Shown in pieces: positions 37,154 to 45,261 of a DNA stretch of 64,000 nt. The notes below the pieces were generated by a model. The model saw only the letters and a list, made by a program, of their open reading frames with translations, was not told the DNA's origin and ran no database searches. Made by a program: the position numbers and the translations under genes. The stretch's first letter is position 1. The number at the start of each line of letters is the position of its first letter. Where the stretch lies: positions 3,456,001-3,520,000 of the forward strand of contig NZ_AP022870.1 of assembly GCF_011764545.1 (NCBI RefSeq), read 5' to 3'. The stretch is from Phytohabitans flavus (GTDB lineage Bacteria > Actinomycetota > Actinomycetes > Mycobacteriales > Micromonosporaceae).

Positions 37154-38695
37154 GTGTCCCTGATTCGTAAACCCGGCACCGCCTGGGACGAGGTCTACGC
37201 CCGCTGCCGCGAGGCGGCGCCCGAGGCTTTTCACGACGACCGCCTGCTCAACTACTGGGGTGGGCAATGGCGGCGGGACGGCGCGCCGATCCCGGCGACC
37301 TCACCGGTGGACGGGACGGCAATCGCCGGCCCGCCGCAGGTGACCGCGGCTACCGCCACCGCCGCCACGCGGGCCGCCACCGAAGCCCACAGAGGGTGGG
37401 TGGCGGTACCGCTGGCGGAGCGCAAGGCCCGGGTCACGGCGGCGCTCGACGCGCTGCGCGAGCACCGCGACCTGCTGGCCCTGCTGCTGGTCTGGGAGAT
37501 CGGCAAGCCGTGGCGGCTGGCCACCGCCGACGTGGACCGCTGTATCGACGGCGTGCGGTGGTACGTCGAGGAGATCGACTCCATGGTGGCCGGCCGGCCG
37601 CCGCTGCCCGGCCCGATCAGCAACATCTCCAGCTGGAACTACCCGATGAGCGTCATCATGCACGCCATGCTGGTGCAGGCACTGGCCGGCAACGCGGTCA
37701 TCGCTAAGGCGCCGACCGACGGCGGGGTGAGCTGCCTGACCCTGGCCACCGCCCTCGCCGCCCGGCACGACCTGCCGTTGACCCTGCTCAGCGGCGGCGG
37801 CGCGGAGCTCTCCTCGGTGCTGGTCGCCGCCCCGGAGATCAGCTGCGTGTTCTTCGTCGGCGGGCGCAGCGTCGGCAGCCAGGTCGCTGCCGGGCTGGTC
37901 GACTCGGACAAGCGGCACGTGCTTGAGCAGGAAGGGCTGAACTGCTGGGGAGTCTGGGAGTTCAGCGACTGGACCACGCTGGGCGGCAACGTCCGCAAGT
38001 CCTTCGAGTACGCCAAGCAGCGCTGCACGGCGTACCCGCGCTATGTGGTCCAGCGCTCGCTCTTCGACGAGTTCCTGGCCGCGTACCTGCCGGCGGTCCG
38101 CGACGTCCGGTTCGGGCACCCGCTCGCCGTCGAGCCGGGGCAGGACGGCTTCCCGGACCTCGACTTCGGCCCGCTGATCAAGGACGCCAAGGTCAAGGAG
38201 CTGACCGACGCGGTGGACACGGCGATCGCCAAGGGCGGCGTACCCCTCTATCGCGGCTCGCTCGACGACGGCCGTTTCCTGCCCGGCCAGGACCGGTCGG
38301 CCTACCTGGCCCCGGTGGCGATCCTGGCCCCGCCCCCTTCGTCACCGCTGTTCCACGCGGAGCCGTTCGGACCTGTCGACACGATCGTGCTGGTCGACAC
38401 CGAGGCCGAGCTGCTCGCCGCGATGAACGCCAGCAACGGCGCGCTTGTCGCCTCGCTCGCCTGCGACGACGAGGCGACCGCGCAGCGGCTCAGCGGCGAG
38501 CTTCAGGCGTTCAAGGTGGGCATCAACCGCCCCCGGTCCCGGGGCGACCGGCAGGAGGTGTTCGGCGGACGCGGCGCCTCGTGGCGGGGCGACTTCGTCG
38601 GCGGCTCGCTGCTGGTGCACGCGGTTACCGAAGGCCCGGCCGGCGAACGCCGGTACGGGAACTTCCCGACACACACCCACTACCCGGAGGTCTGA
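37154..38695 (+). CDS. NAD(P)-dependent aldehyde dehydrogenase
   Basis: A 513-residue ALDH-superfamily enzyme. The catalytic cysteine is Cys291 (AKQRCTAYPRYVVQ), the oxyanion Asn162 is in SSWNYP, and the glutamate region is LEQEGLN in place of the usual ELGGK. The divergent Glu and Cys loops set it apart from common betaine or succinate-semialdehyde enzymes. The GTG at 37154 has GGAGG upstream. Placed between the PanE-like reductase and Gcl, it probably handles a C2 aldehyde such as glyoxylate or glycolaldehyde, perhaps as a CoA-acylating glyoxylate dehydrogenase making or using oxalyl-CoA. That assignment is inference. Confidence 0.8.
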   Translation: MSLIRKPGTAWDEVYARCREAAPEAFHDDRLLNYWGGQWRRDGAPIPATSPVDGTAIAGPPQVTAATATAATRAATEAHRGWVAVPLAERKARVTAALDALREHRDLLALLLVWEIGKPWRLATADVDRCIDGVRWYVEEIDSMVAGRPPLPGPISNISSWNYPMSVIMHAMLVQALAGNAVIAKAPTDGGVSCLTLATALAARHDLPLTLLSGGGAELSSVLVAAPEISCVFFVGGRSVGSQVAAGLVDSDKRHVLEQEGLNCWGVWEFSDWTTLGGNVRKSFEYAKQRCTAYPRYVVQRSLFDEFLAAYLPAVRDVRFGHPLAVEPGQDGFPDLDFGPLIKDAKVKELTDAVDTAIAKGGVPLYRGSLDDGRFLPGQDRSAYLAPVAILAPPPSSPLFHAEPFGPVDTIVLVDTEAELLAAMNASNGALVASLACDDEATAQRLSGELQAFKVGINRPRSRGDRQEVFGGRGASWRGDFVGGSLLVHAVTEGPAGERRYGNFPTHTHYPEV

Positions 38696-38699
38696 AACC

Positions 38700-40424
38700 A
38701 TGGCCAGGATCCCCTGCATGGACGCGGTGGTCTCGGTGCTCGCGTCGGAGGGTGTGGACATCGCGTTCGGCTGTCCCGGCGCGGCCATCCTGCCGCTGTA
38801 CGCAGCGCTGCGGCGCAGCGACATCAAGCACCTGATCGTGCGCCACGAGGAAGGCGCTACCCATATGGCCGATGGCTGGGCCCGTACCAACGGGCGGGTC
38901 GGGGTGGCCATCGGCACGTCCGGACCGGCCGGCACCAACATGATCACCGGGCTCTACACCGCGCAGGCGGACTCCATCCCGATGGTCTGCATCACGGGTC
39001 AGGCGCCGACCGCCAAGCTGCACCAGGAGGCGTTCCAGGCGGTCGACATCGTCTCGATCGCCAAGCCGGTCACCAAGTGGGCCGTCCAGGTCAAGGAGGC
39101 GGCGCAGGCACCGTGGATCTTCCGGGAGGCGTTCCGGATCGCCCGCTCGGGGCGGCCGGGGCCGGTCCTCGTCGACCTGCCGCTGGACGTCCAACGCCAG
39201 GACATCGAGTGGGACGCGAGCATCGACGCCCCGCTGCCGGTACCCACGGTCGAGCCACATCCGGCACGGGTGGAGCGCGCTCTCGACATGCTGCTGGCCG
39301 CCGAGCGTCCGCTGATCCTGGCCGGCGGCGGGGTCATCCTCGGCGAGGCGACCGACCTGCTGCGGGAGGTCGCCGAAACGCTGGACGTCCCGGTCCAGGT
39401 GACGCTGATGGGCAAGGGCGCGCTGCCCGAGGACCACGACCTGTTCGCCGGCATGACCGGCATCCAGACCACCCAGCGCTGGGGCAACGCCTCGTTCCTG
39501 GAGTCCGACCTGGTGCTCGCGCTCGGTGCCCGCTTCGGCGACCGGCACACCGGCGACCTGGAGACGTACCGCGGCGACCGGAAGTTCATCCACGTCGACA
39601 TCGAGCCCACCCAGATCGGCAAGGTCTTCGGCCCCGACCTCGGCGTGGTGTCGGACACCAGGGCGTTCCTGGCGGCCCTGCTCGACGCGGTGCGGCGGCG
39701 CGACACGCACCGGGACCGTACGGGGTGGGTCTCCCGGGTCCGCACGCTACGCGGGACGCTCGGCCGCAGGGACGACTTCGACGCGGTACCGATCAAGGCG
39801 CCCCGCGTATTCCGCGAGATCAACGAGTTCTTCGGACCGGATACCTACTTCGTCACCGCGATCGGCCTCTACCAGATCTGGTCCGGGCAGTTCCAGAAGG
39901 TCTTCAAGCCGCGGCACTACCAGGTCTGCGGGCAGGCCGGTCCGCTCGGCTGGGAGATCCCGGCGGCGATCGGCGTCAAGTCCGCCAAGCCCGACGCCGA
40001 GGTGGTCGGCGTGGTCGGCGACTACTCGTTCCAGTTTCTGGTCGAGGAGCTCGCGGTCGCCGCGCAGTACAACATCCCCTTCGTACTCGTCATGTTGAAC
40101 AACGAGTATCTCGGCCTCATCCGGCAGGCCGAGATCCCCTACGGCATGAACTACGAGGTGGACATCCACTACGACGAGTACGGCACCGACAATGTGAAGG
40201 TCATGGAGGCGTACGGCTGCTCCGGCCGCCGGGTGACCCGACCGACAGAGATCGCCGACGCGCTCGCCTGGGCCAGCAAGGAGTCGAAGCGGACGAGCCG
40301 CCCGGTGCTGGTCGAGGTCATGATCGAGCGCGAGGCGAATACCGCGCACGGCCTTTCCATCGCTCAGGTCAAGGAGTTCGAGCCGGTACCGGAGATCGAA
40401 CCCGGAAATGGCGCCGCAGCCTGA
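38700..40424 (+). CDS. gcl: Glyoxylate carboligase (tartronate-semialdehyde synthase)
   Basis: A 574-residue ThDP enzyme joining two glyoxylates to tartronate semialdehyde and CO2. It matches Gcl along its length: [73 protein letters not shown] and [15 protein letters not shown], then the ThDP-Mg segment [37 protein letters not shown]. Oddly, Glu50 (VRHEEGATH) stands where characterised E. coli Gcl has Val51. It starts five bases after the ALDH stop with CGGAGG upstream. GlxR and Hyi, the next steps, are at 60.6-62.4 kb. Confidence 0.92.
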   Translation: [574 protein letters not shown]

Positions 40425-40470
40425 CTGGAACGCGCCCGTCCAGCTCCTGAGACATATTGAATGTGGGCGA

Positions 40471-40478
40471 CTGTATGC
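40471..40478. promoter_or_regulatory. Possible GntR half-site upstream of gntR
   Basis: CTGTATGC resembles one half of the operator seen elsewhere in the cluster and lies about 58 bases before the regulator's start codon. It could serve autoregulation, but only half a site is visible. Confidence 0.3.
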
Positions 40479-40535
40479 TAAAAACCGGTCGGGCGCGACA
40501 GCGCCCGGCCGAGCAATCGCAGCCGGAGGTAGTCG

Positions 40536-41279
40536 ATGACCGATCAGGAGGGCTCGAGCCCGCCGGCCGCCGGCGGAGGGCGGCGCAGTGCCATCCCGCG
40601 CGGCGGCGCCCGGGCCGCGCGACAGCCGCTGGAGCGGCCCGCGCCACTGCGTCAAGCGGTGTATGACGTCATCGCCGAAATGATCATCAGCCGCGAGCTG
40701 CGCCCCGGCGAGCACCTCGTCGAAAACGAGCTCGCGGCCCAGCTCGGTGTCAGTCGCCAGCCCGTCCGGGAGGCCCTACAGCGGTTGCAGAGCGAGGGCT
40801 GGGTCGACCTACGCCCCGCGCTCGGCGCCTTCGTGCACGTGCCCACCGAGGAGGAGGCGGACCAACTGCTCGCCACCCGCAGCCTGCTGGAGACCGAGTC
40901 GGCAAGGCTGGCGGCCAAGCAGGCCACCCCGGAGCAGGTCAGCCGGCTCTGGGAGCTCCAGAGCGCCGGCGAGAAGGCACTGAGCGACGACGACCAAGAT
41001 GGCTTGGTCGCGGCGAACGCCGCCCTGCACGCGTACGTGGTGTCGATGTCCGGCAACAAGGTCCTCGCCGAGCTGATCGCGCTGGTGGACCGCCGGGTGC
41101 GCTGGTACTACGCGCCCATCGCCAAGTCCCGCGGCCGCGAGGCCTGGGACGAGCACGCCGCACTGATCGAGGTGATCGCCAGCCGAAACGGCCGGCGCGC
41201 CGCCGACCTGATGCGCCGCCACACCGAGCGCACCCGAGACAGCTACCACAAGCGGCGCATGGAAGCCTCAGGCAGCTAG
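40536..41279 (+). CDS. GntR-family (FCD/FadR-like) transcriptional regulator
   Basis: A 247-residue GntR regulator. After a basic, disordered N-terminus comes the winged helix-turn-helix (LRQAVYDVIAEMIISRELRPGEHLVENELAAQLGVSRQPVREALQRLQSEGWVDL), then an all-helical FCD ligand domain (LLATRSLLETESARLAA..WELQSAGEKALSDDD..RVRWYY..EHAALIEVIASRNG). FCD proteins bind small organic acids such as glycolate, lactate or gluconate. GGAGGTAG precedes the ATG. It follows gcl by about 110 bases and is the natural candidate to bind the TTGCATACnGTA operators found in front of four neighbouring units. Confidence 0.9.
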   Translation: MTDQEGSSPPAAGGGRRSAIPRGGARAARQPLERPAPLRQAVYDVIAEMIISRELRPGEHLVENELAAQLGVSRQPVREALQRLQSEGWVDLRPALGAFVHVPTEEEADQLLATRSLLETESARLAAKQATPEQVSRLWELQSAGEKALSDDDQDGLVAANAALHAYVVSMSGNKVLAELIALVDRRVRWYYAPIAKSRGREAWDEHAALIEVIASRNGRRAADLMRRHTERTRDSYHKRRMEASGS

Positions 41280-41674
41280 GCCGTCCAGGCTCAGGGTATT
41301 TTTCCGCCGTCCGCGTCGCAGACCGTATGCTCCCGCGCGGGAGCAGCGGTCTGGACCCAATGTCACTCAGCCGAGTTTGGTCAAGGCGATGACTTTGGCG
41401 TTCTGCGGGGCTGCGCGGAGCGCCGGGTTGGGTCGGGTCGTTGAGGGGCCGGTCGGGCTTTGGGGAAATCTGTTGCTGCCATAGCGACCATGACTTTCCC
41501 CGGAATGGTTTCCGGCGCCGAGTCTGCGCCCTCCCGGCGGAAACTCTGAATCTAGTCGACTTTCTGCCGTCAGGACGACAGGAAGTCGCCTAGATCTCGC
41601 AGGCTTCGCCACAGCGGCACGTCGGGTTGGGCGCTTTAGCTCGTTTGTCCGCATGCCAGTCGGAGCACGCCAGT

Positions 41675-41722
41675 GATCGTGGTATTTAGCTGTCGCTATA
41701 GGAGCAGCTAGATACCACGATC
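41675..41722. repeat. Hairpin repeat C, copy 2
   Basis: GATCGTGGTAT and ATACCACGATC flank an AGCTG..CAGCT inner stem, the same architecture as the copies at 34275, 59493 and 60168. Confidence 0.8.
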
Positions 41723-42134
41723 TGCTGGATAGCGTCGAGGTGCGGCGCCGGTCGAGCGCTCACGATTCGACCGGCTCTGATCGGTACGCGCATGGGTGGG
41801 GTCGGGGCACTCACCGCCGGCGATGCCAGCCGAGGGGTTGTGGAACCGCGGAGGGTGGCCGCGGGAGCCGGCGGTCTTGACCCTGCCACTCAGCCTGAAG
41901 TGGTCAAGGCGATGACCTGGGCATTCTCTGAGGCCGCGCCGGAGTGCCGGGCACGGGCGGGTCCTTGGGCGTGTCAGGGCGGCCCAGGATGGCCTGACTT
42001 CATGATCGACTTAAGCTGAGCGGCATTGGGTCTGAACCACGACGGACGCCGCGTTAGCACAAATTCGTTGAATCTGGAGCTCTATCCGGAACACTAGGTC
42101 GAGGCCACCCTGACTCCGCGAGCTCTCTACCGAG

Positions 42135-42350
42135 ATCTCGGGGTCGGGGCGGTCGAGGGCTGGGAGCTCCGGATCCGCGTTGCCGGGATCGAACCCTCCA
42201 CACAAAGGCGGCCGATCAAGGCCGACGGTCGTGGATTTCCTTGATCGATGCAAGCAGCACGGTGTGGCGCTGCGATTGTGGCGAGGAATTACCTCTCCAG
42301 GGGCAATTTTTCGCCACGGACGAGCGGAGCGCCCACCGATCAAGGGAAAG
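42135..42350 (+). repeat. Dispersed repeat D, copy 1
   Basis: A ~200-bp segment running from GGTCGAGGGC to GCCCACCGATCAAGG, including GATCAAGGCCGACGG, TGGATTTCCTTGATCG and GCGCTGCGATTGTGGCGAG. The second copy is at 59686-59893. Confidence 0.8.
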
Positions 42351-42442
42351 CAGGCGGTCAAGATTCGCCGCCGGCTCTATGCATCGCGCGCGCCGGGGGC
42401 CGCTGCTCACCGCCGGCCGTGCCGGCCCCGGGTTTGGTCGTG

Positions 42443-42503
42443 AACCGCGGAGGGTGAGGCCGCGGGAGCAGCGGTCCGGACCACCGCGGACGTCGCGGTA
42501 GCC
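42443..42503 (+). repeat. Dispersed repeat A, copy 4
   Basis: This is a full-length copy, nearly identical to those at 3576 and 19253. It lies about 175 bases from the stop of the ThDP lyase gene. Confidence 0.85.
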
Positions 42504-42678
42504 CAAATCTTCATTAGGCGATGGGCTCGCAGCCGCCATTGCGGGCGGACCCGATCACCCCGACCCCGAAGATCGTCAGACGGCGTCCGGCGGCGCAGGA
42601 CGGAAGGCCGCTCGCTCAAGACCGGTGTGCGACCTTCCGCCCGGCACCGCCGGACGCCGCCTGCCCGCGAAGGCGGCG

Positions 42679-44405
42679 TTACTTGTACATGGTCTGGTTC
42701 ATCGTGCCGGGGGCGTACGCGTCCGGGTCGATCCAGACGTTGATCAGGGACGGTAGCCCCGACTCGCGGGCCCGGCGCAGTGCCGGAGCGATGTCGGCCG
42801 GGTCGCGCACCTCCTCGCCGTAGCCGCCGAGCATCTTGGCGAACTCGGAGTAGCGCACGTCGCCGAGGGTGTTGCCGACCCGGCCGCGGGCTTCGCCGTA
42901 CTTGGCCATCTGGCCGTACCGGATCTGGTTCATCGAGGAGTTGTTGCCGACCACGCCGACGAACGGCAGGTTGAACCGCACCATGGTCTCGAAGTCCCAC
43001 CCGGTGAGGCTGAACGCGCCGTCGCCGAAGAGGCAGACGATCTCCTTGTCGGGACGCGCGTACTTGGCCGCGATGGCGAACGGCACGCCGACGCCGAGCG
43101 TGCCGAGCGGGCCCGGGTCCATCCAGTGTCCGGGTGCCTTCGGCTGCACCACGCCGCCGGAGAAGGTCACCACGTCGCCGCCGTCCCCGATGTAGATCGA
43201 GTCCTCGGTGAGGAACTCGTTGATCTCGTGGGCCAGCCGCAACGGATGGATCGGGCTGGCGTCCGAGAGCTGCCGGGGCAGCCGCTTCTCGTAGGCGGTG
43301 GTCTCCTGTGCGCGCAGCTCCTCGAACCACGGCCGGCGCCGCTGCGCACCGTTGTCGATCCGGCCCGAGGCGGCCTGCGCGACGGCCGCCAGGATCGCGC
43401 CCGGGTCGCCGACCAGGCCGAGGTCGATGTCGCGGTTCTTGCCGACGGTGCGGTAGTCCATGTCGATCTGGACCACTGTCGCGGACTTCGGCAGCCGGCG
43501 ACCGTAGCCCATGCGGAAGTCGAACGGCGTGCCGACGATGATGATCAGGTCGGCGTTGTTGAACGCGTAGCGGCGGGACAGGTGGAAGTGGTGGGGTCGC
43601 CGGGCGGCAGCGTGCCGCGGGCCGCGCCGTTCATGAACGCCGGGATGTCGAGCCCGCGGACGAAGTCGATGGCCGCCTGGGAGCCCCGGCCCGTCCACAC
43701 CTGGGTGCCGAGCAGCACGGCCGGCTTCTCGGACCGGACCAGGAGGTCGGCCAGCTTCTCGATGGCGGCCGGGTCGCCGATGCTCTTGGTCGAGGTCCGG
43801 TAGCGGCCGGGCTCCGGAATCGTCGCGTCGGCGAGGTTGACCTCGGCGTCCAGGACATCGCGCGGAATCTCCAGGAAGGACGGCCCCGGAGCGCCGTTGT
43901 AGCACTCGCGGAACGCCATCGACACCATGTCGGCGGCCCGGGTGGTGTGTGGCACCGTGGCGGCGAACTTGGTGATCGGCGTCATCATGTCCACGTGTGG
44001 CAGGTCCTGTAGCGAGCCCATCTTGTGCTGGCTGAGCGCGCCCTGCCCACCGATCAGCAGCATCGGGCTCTCCGCCCGGAAGGCGTTTGCCACGCCGGTC
44101 ACCGCGTCGGTGGTGCCCGGGCCGGCGGTGACCACCGCGCAGCCGGGCTTGCCGGTGACCCGCGCGTACCCATCGGCCGCGTGCGCCGCGACCTGCTCGT
44201 GCCGGACGTCCACCACGGCGATGCCCTCGTCGACGCAACCGTCGTAGATGTCGATGATGTGCCCGCCGCAGAGCGTGAAGATGACGTCGACACCTTCGGC
44301 CTTGAGGGCCTTTGCGACCAGGTGCCCGCCGGAGACACGCTCCGGGTCACGGCTCGGCTCCTGCAGGATCGGGTCCACGACGGCCTCGGTCGCGGTCTGC
44401 ACCAT
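42679..44405 (-). CDS. ThDP-dependent acyl-CoA lyase, HACL2/ILVBL-like, candidate oxalyl-CoA decarboxylase (apparent frameshift)
   Basis: About 575 residues after repair. It has the three ThDP-enzyme domains: the PYR domain with active Glu (VRHEQVAAHAADGYAR), a central domain and the PP domain (GDGGDVV, FGDGAFSLTGWDFETMVRFNLPFVGVVGNNSSMNQ). Segments such as IFTLCGGHI, GTPFDFRMGYGR and MDPGPLGTLGVGVPFAIAAKYARPDKEIVCLFGDGAF resemble ILVBL/HACL2 2-hydroxyacyl-CoA lyases more than the Oxalobacter oxalyl-CoA decarboxylase. The frame breaks in the G run at 43593-43596. It starts at 44405 behind GGGAG, with a GntR-like operator about 90 bases upstream. Next to a formyl-CoA transferase, oxalyl-CoA decarboxylation is the simplest role. 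Confidence 0.8.
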
Positions 44406-44493
44406 TGCTCTCAACTCCCTTTCGTCGCCGCCGGTGACCCCTGTCGGCTCCGCTCTGACGAGGGACCGGCGATGTGGGCGGGAAACCCCGCGT

Positions 44494-44518
44494 ATTGCAT
44501 ACCGTATGGGGTAGGCAA
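44494..44518. promoter_or_regulatory. Candidate GntR operator upstream of ThDP lyase gene
   Basis: The 25-base segment starting ATTGCATACCGTATGGGG and ending TAGGCAA is identical to the one at 51936-51960 before the CoA-transferase gene. Its core ATACCGTAT is a perfect palindrome centred at 44503. Confidence 0.75.
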
Positions 44519-44617
44519 CAATCGTCGCCCCTACGACAGCGAGGTGTCTAGAGGGGCTGGTCATTTTCCCGCCAGGCAGGCTGCCTGACAGGCGTGGCGT
44601 TGGTCACTAGATTGTTT

Positions 44618-44640
44618 TTTGTATACCGGATGCCGTATCC
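44618..44640. promoter_or_regulatory. Possible second GntR-like site in the 44.4-45.0 kb intergenic region
   Basis: GTATACCGGATGCCGTATCC has the outward-facing pair ATAC and GTAT separated by eight bases, related to but looser than the main operator. It could serve rightward transcription toward the small gene at 44969. Confidence 0.3.
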
Positions 44641-44829
44641 TGAGTCCGGTAGTCAGAGACCGAGTTTGCCGGTACGAGACACCTACGAAACAGGTTTGTG
44701 GTGCCATGGAGTCGGGTAGCCCGCCACAGTGGACCGCCCGGACCACCGACACCACGTCGGCTCGCAGCGTCGCGGCCGCCGACCCGCCAGCTGCCGACAC
44801 CGGCGACGACGTCCACGACCGATCCGGCG

Positions 44830-44944
44830 ACCCGGGGTGCCCGGCCCTACCAGGCACCCCCGGGTGTCCTGCCGGACCACCGGCACGACGGCCAAAGGGC
44901 CGGCGACCGGTGCGCACGGTCCCGGGAAGCGCCGTTTCCCGGGA
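44830..44944 (+). other. Strongly structured intergenic leader (two hairpins)
   Basis: A 12-bp stem with one bulge (ACCCGGGGTGCC..GGCACCCCCGGGT, 44830-44865) is followed by a perfect 9-bp stem (TCCCGGGAA..TTCCCGGGA, 44920-44944), 25 bases before the small plus-strand gene. No known riboswitch core could be recognised. It could be an attenuator or terminator; no other gene is supported between 44406 and 44968. Confidence 0.45.
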
Positions 44945-44968
44945 GTTTCAATGATCAGGGGTGATGTC

Positions 44969-45181
44969 ATGAACACGTGGCGAACGCTCGCGCGTTCCCT
45001 CGACCGGCTCTCCGACCGGCTGGCGCTGCCCGCCGGATTCGCCGCGGACGGCCGCTCCCTCGGGCTCGGCCTGGCGGCCGCGCTGGAGGCCGAGCGCCGG
45101 GCCGCCCGGCCCACCGACGCGGACATCGAGCGGTTCCTCCAGGGCTCCTCCTCCGCGGAGGATGACCTGGCCAAGACCTGA
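44969..45181 (+). CDS. Small uncharacterised protein (70 aa)
   Basis: A 70-residue protein (MNTWRTLARSLDRLSDRLALP..) I do not recognise. It is predicted helical and charged, with LGLGLAAALEAERRAARPTDADIERFLQGSSSAEDDLAKT at its end. The ATG at 44969 was chosen because upstream in-frame sequence is repeat-like and structured. It ends eight bases before a 14-bp-stem terminator shared with terC. Codon use fits the region, but no family match supports it. Confidence 0.5.
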   Translation: MNTWRTLARSLDRLSDRLALPAGFAADGRSLGLGLAAALEAERRAARPTDADIERFLQGSSSAEDDLAKT

Positions 45182-45188
45182 CCGGCAT

Positions 45189-45233
45189 CGCCGTGTTGTC
45201 CTTTGGGCGGGTGCCCGCGAGGACAACACGGCG
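45189..45233. terminator. Bidirectional terminator between small gene and terC
   Basis: A perfect 14-bp stem, CGCCGTGTTGTCCT with its complement AGGACAACACGGCG, closes a 17-base loop exactly between two convergent genes. Confidence 0.85.
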
Positions 45234-45261
45234 ACGGCGGCGGGGACACGACACACGCCGT

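Larger units (their letters stand above)
41280..42605. repeat. Repeat mosaic M2 (families F, C, A and D)
   Basis: No gene is supported in this 1.4-kb stretch. It holds a short inverted B-like fragment (41328), repeat F twice (41371-41436 and 41896-41963, both with GTCAAGGCGATGAC), hairpin C (41675-41722), a partial A (41844-41878), D (42135-42350) and a full A (42443-42503). Several open frames here are simply GC-rich repeat translated. Confidence 0.75.

Noticed and set aside
41367..42539. Several open frames of 60-120 codons in the 41.3-42.6 kb block
   Set aside because: They coincide with repeats A, C, D and F, change frame between copies and have no protein features.
44619..44954. 111-codon plus-strand frame between the ThDP lyase and the small gene
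   Set aside because: Its composition is Pro/Arg/Gly shadow-like, it overlaps strong hairpins and it has no recognisable start signal.
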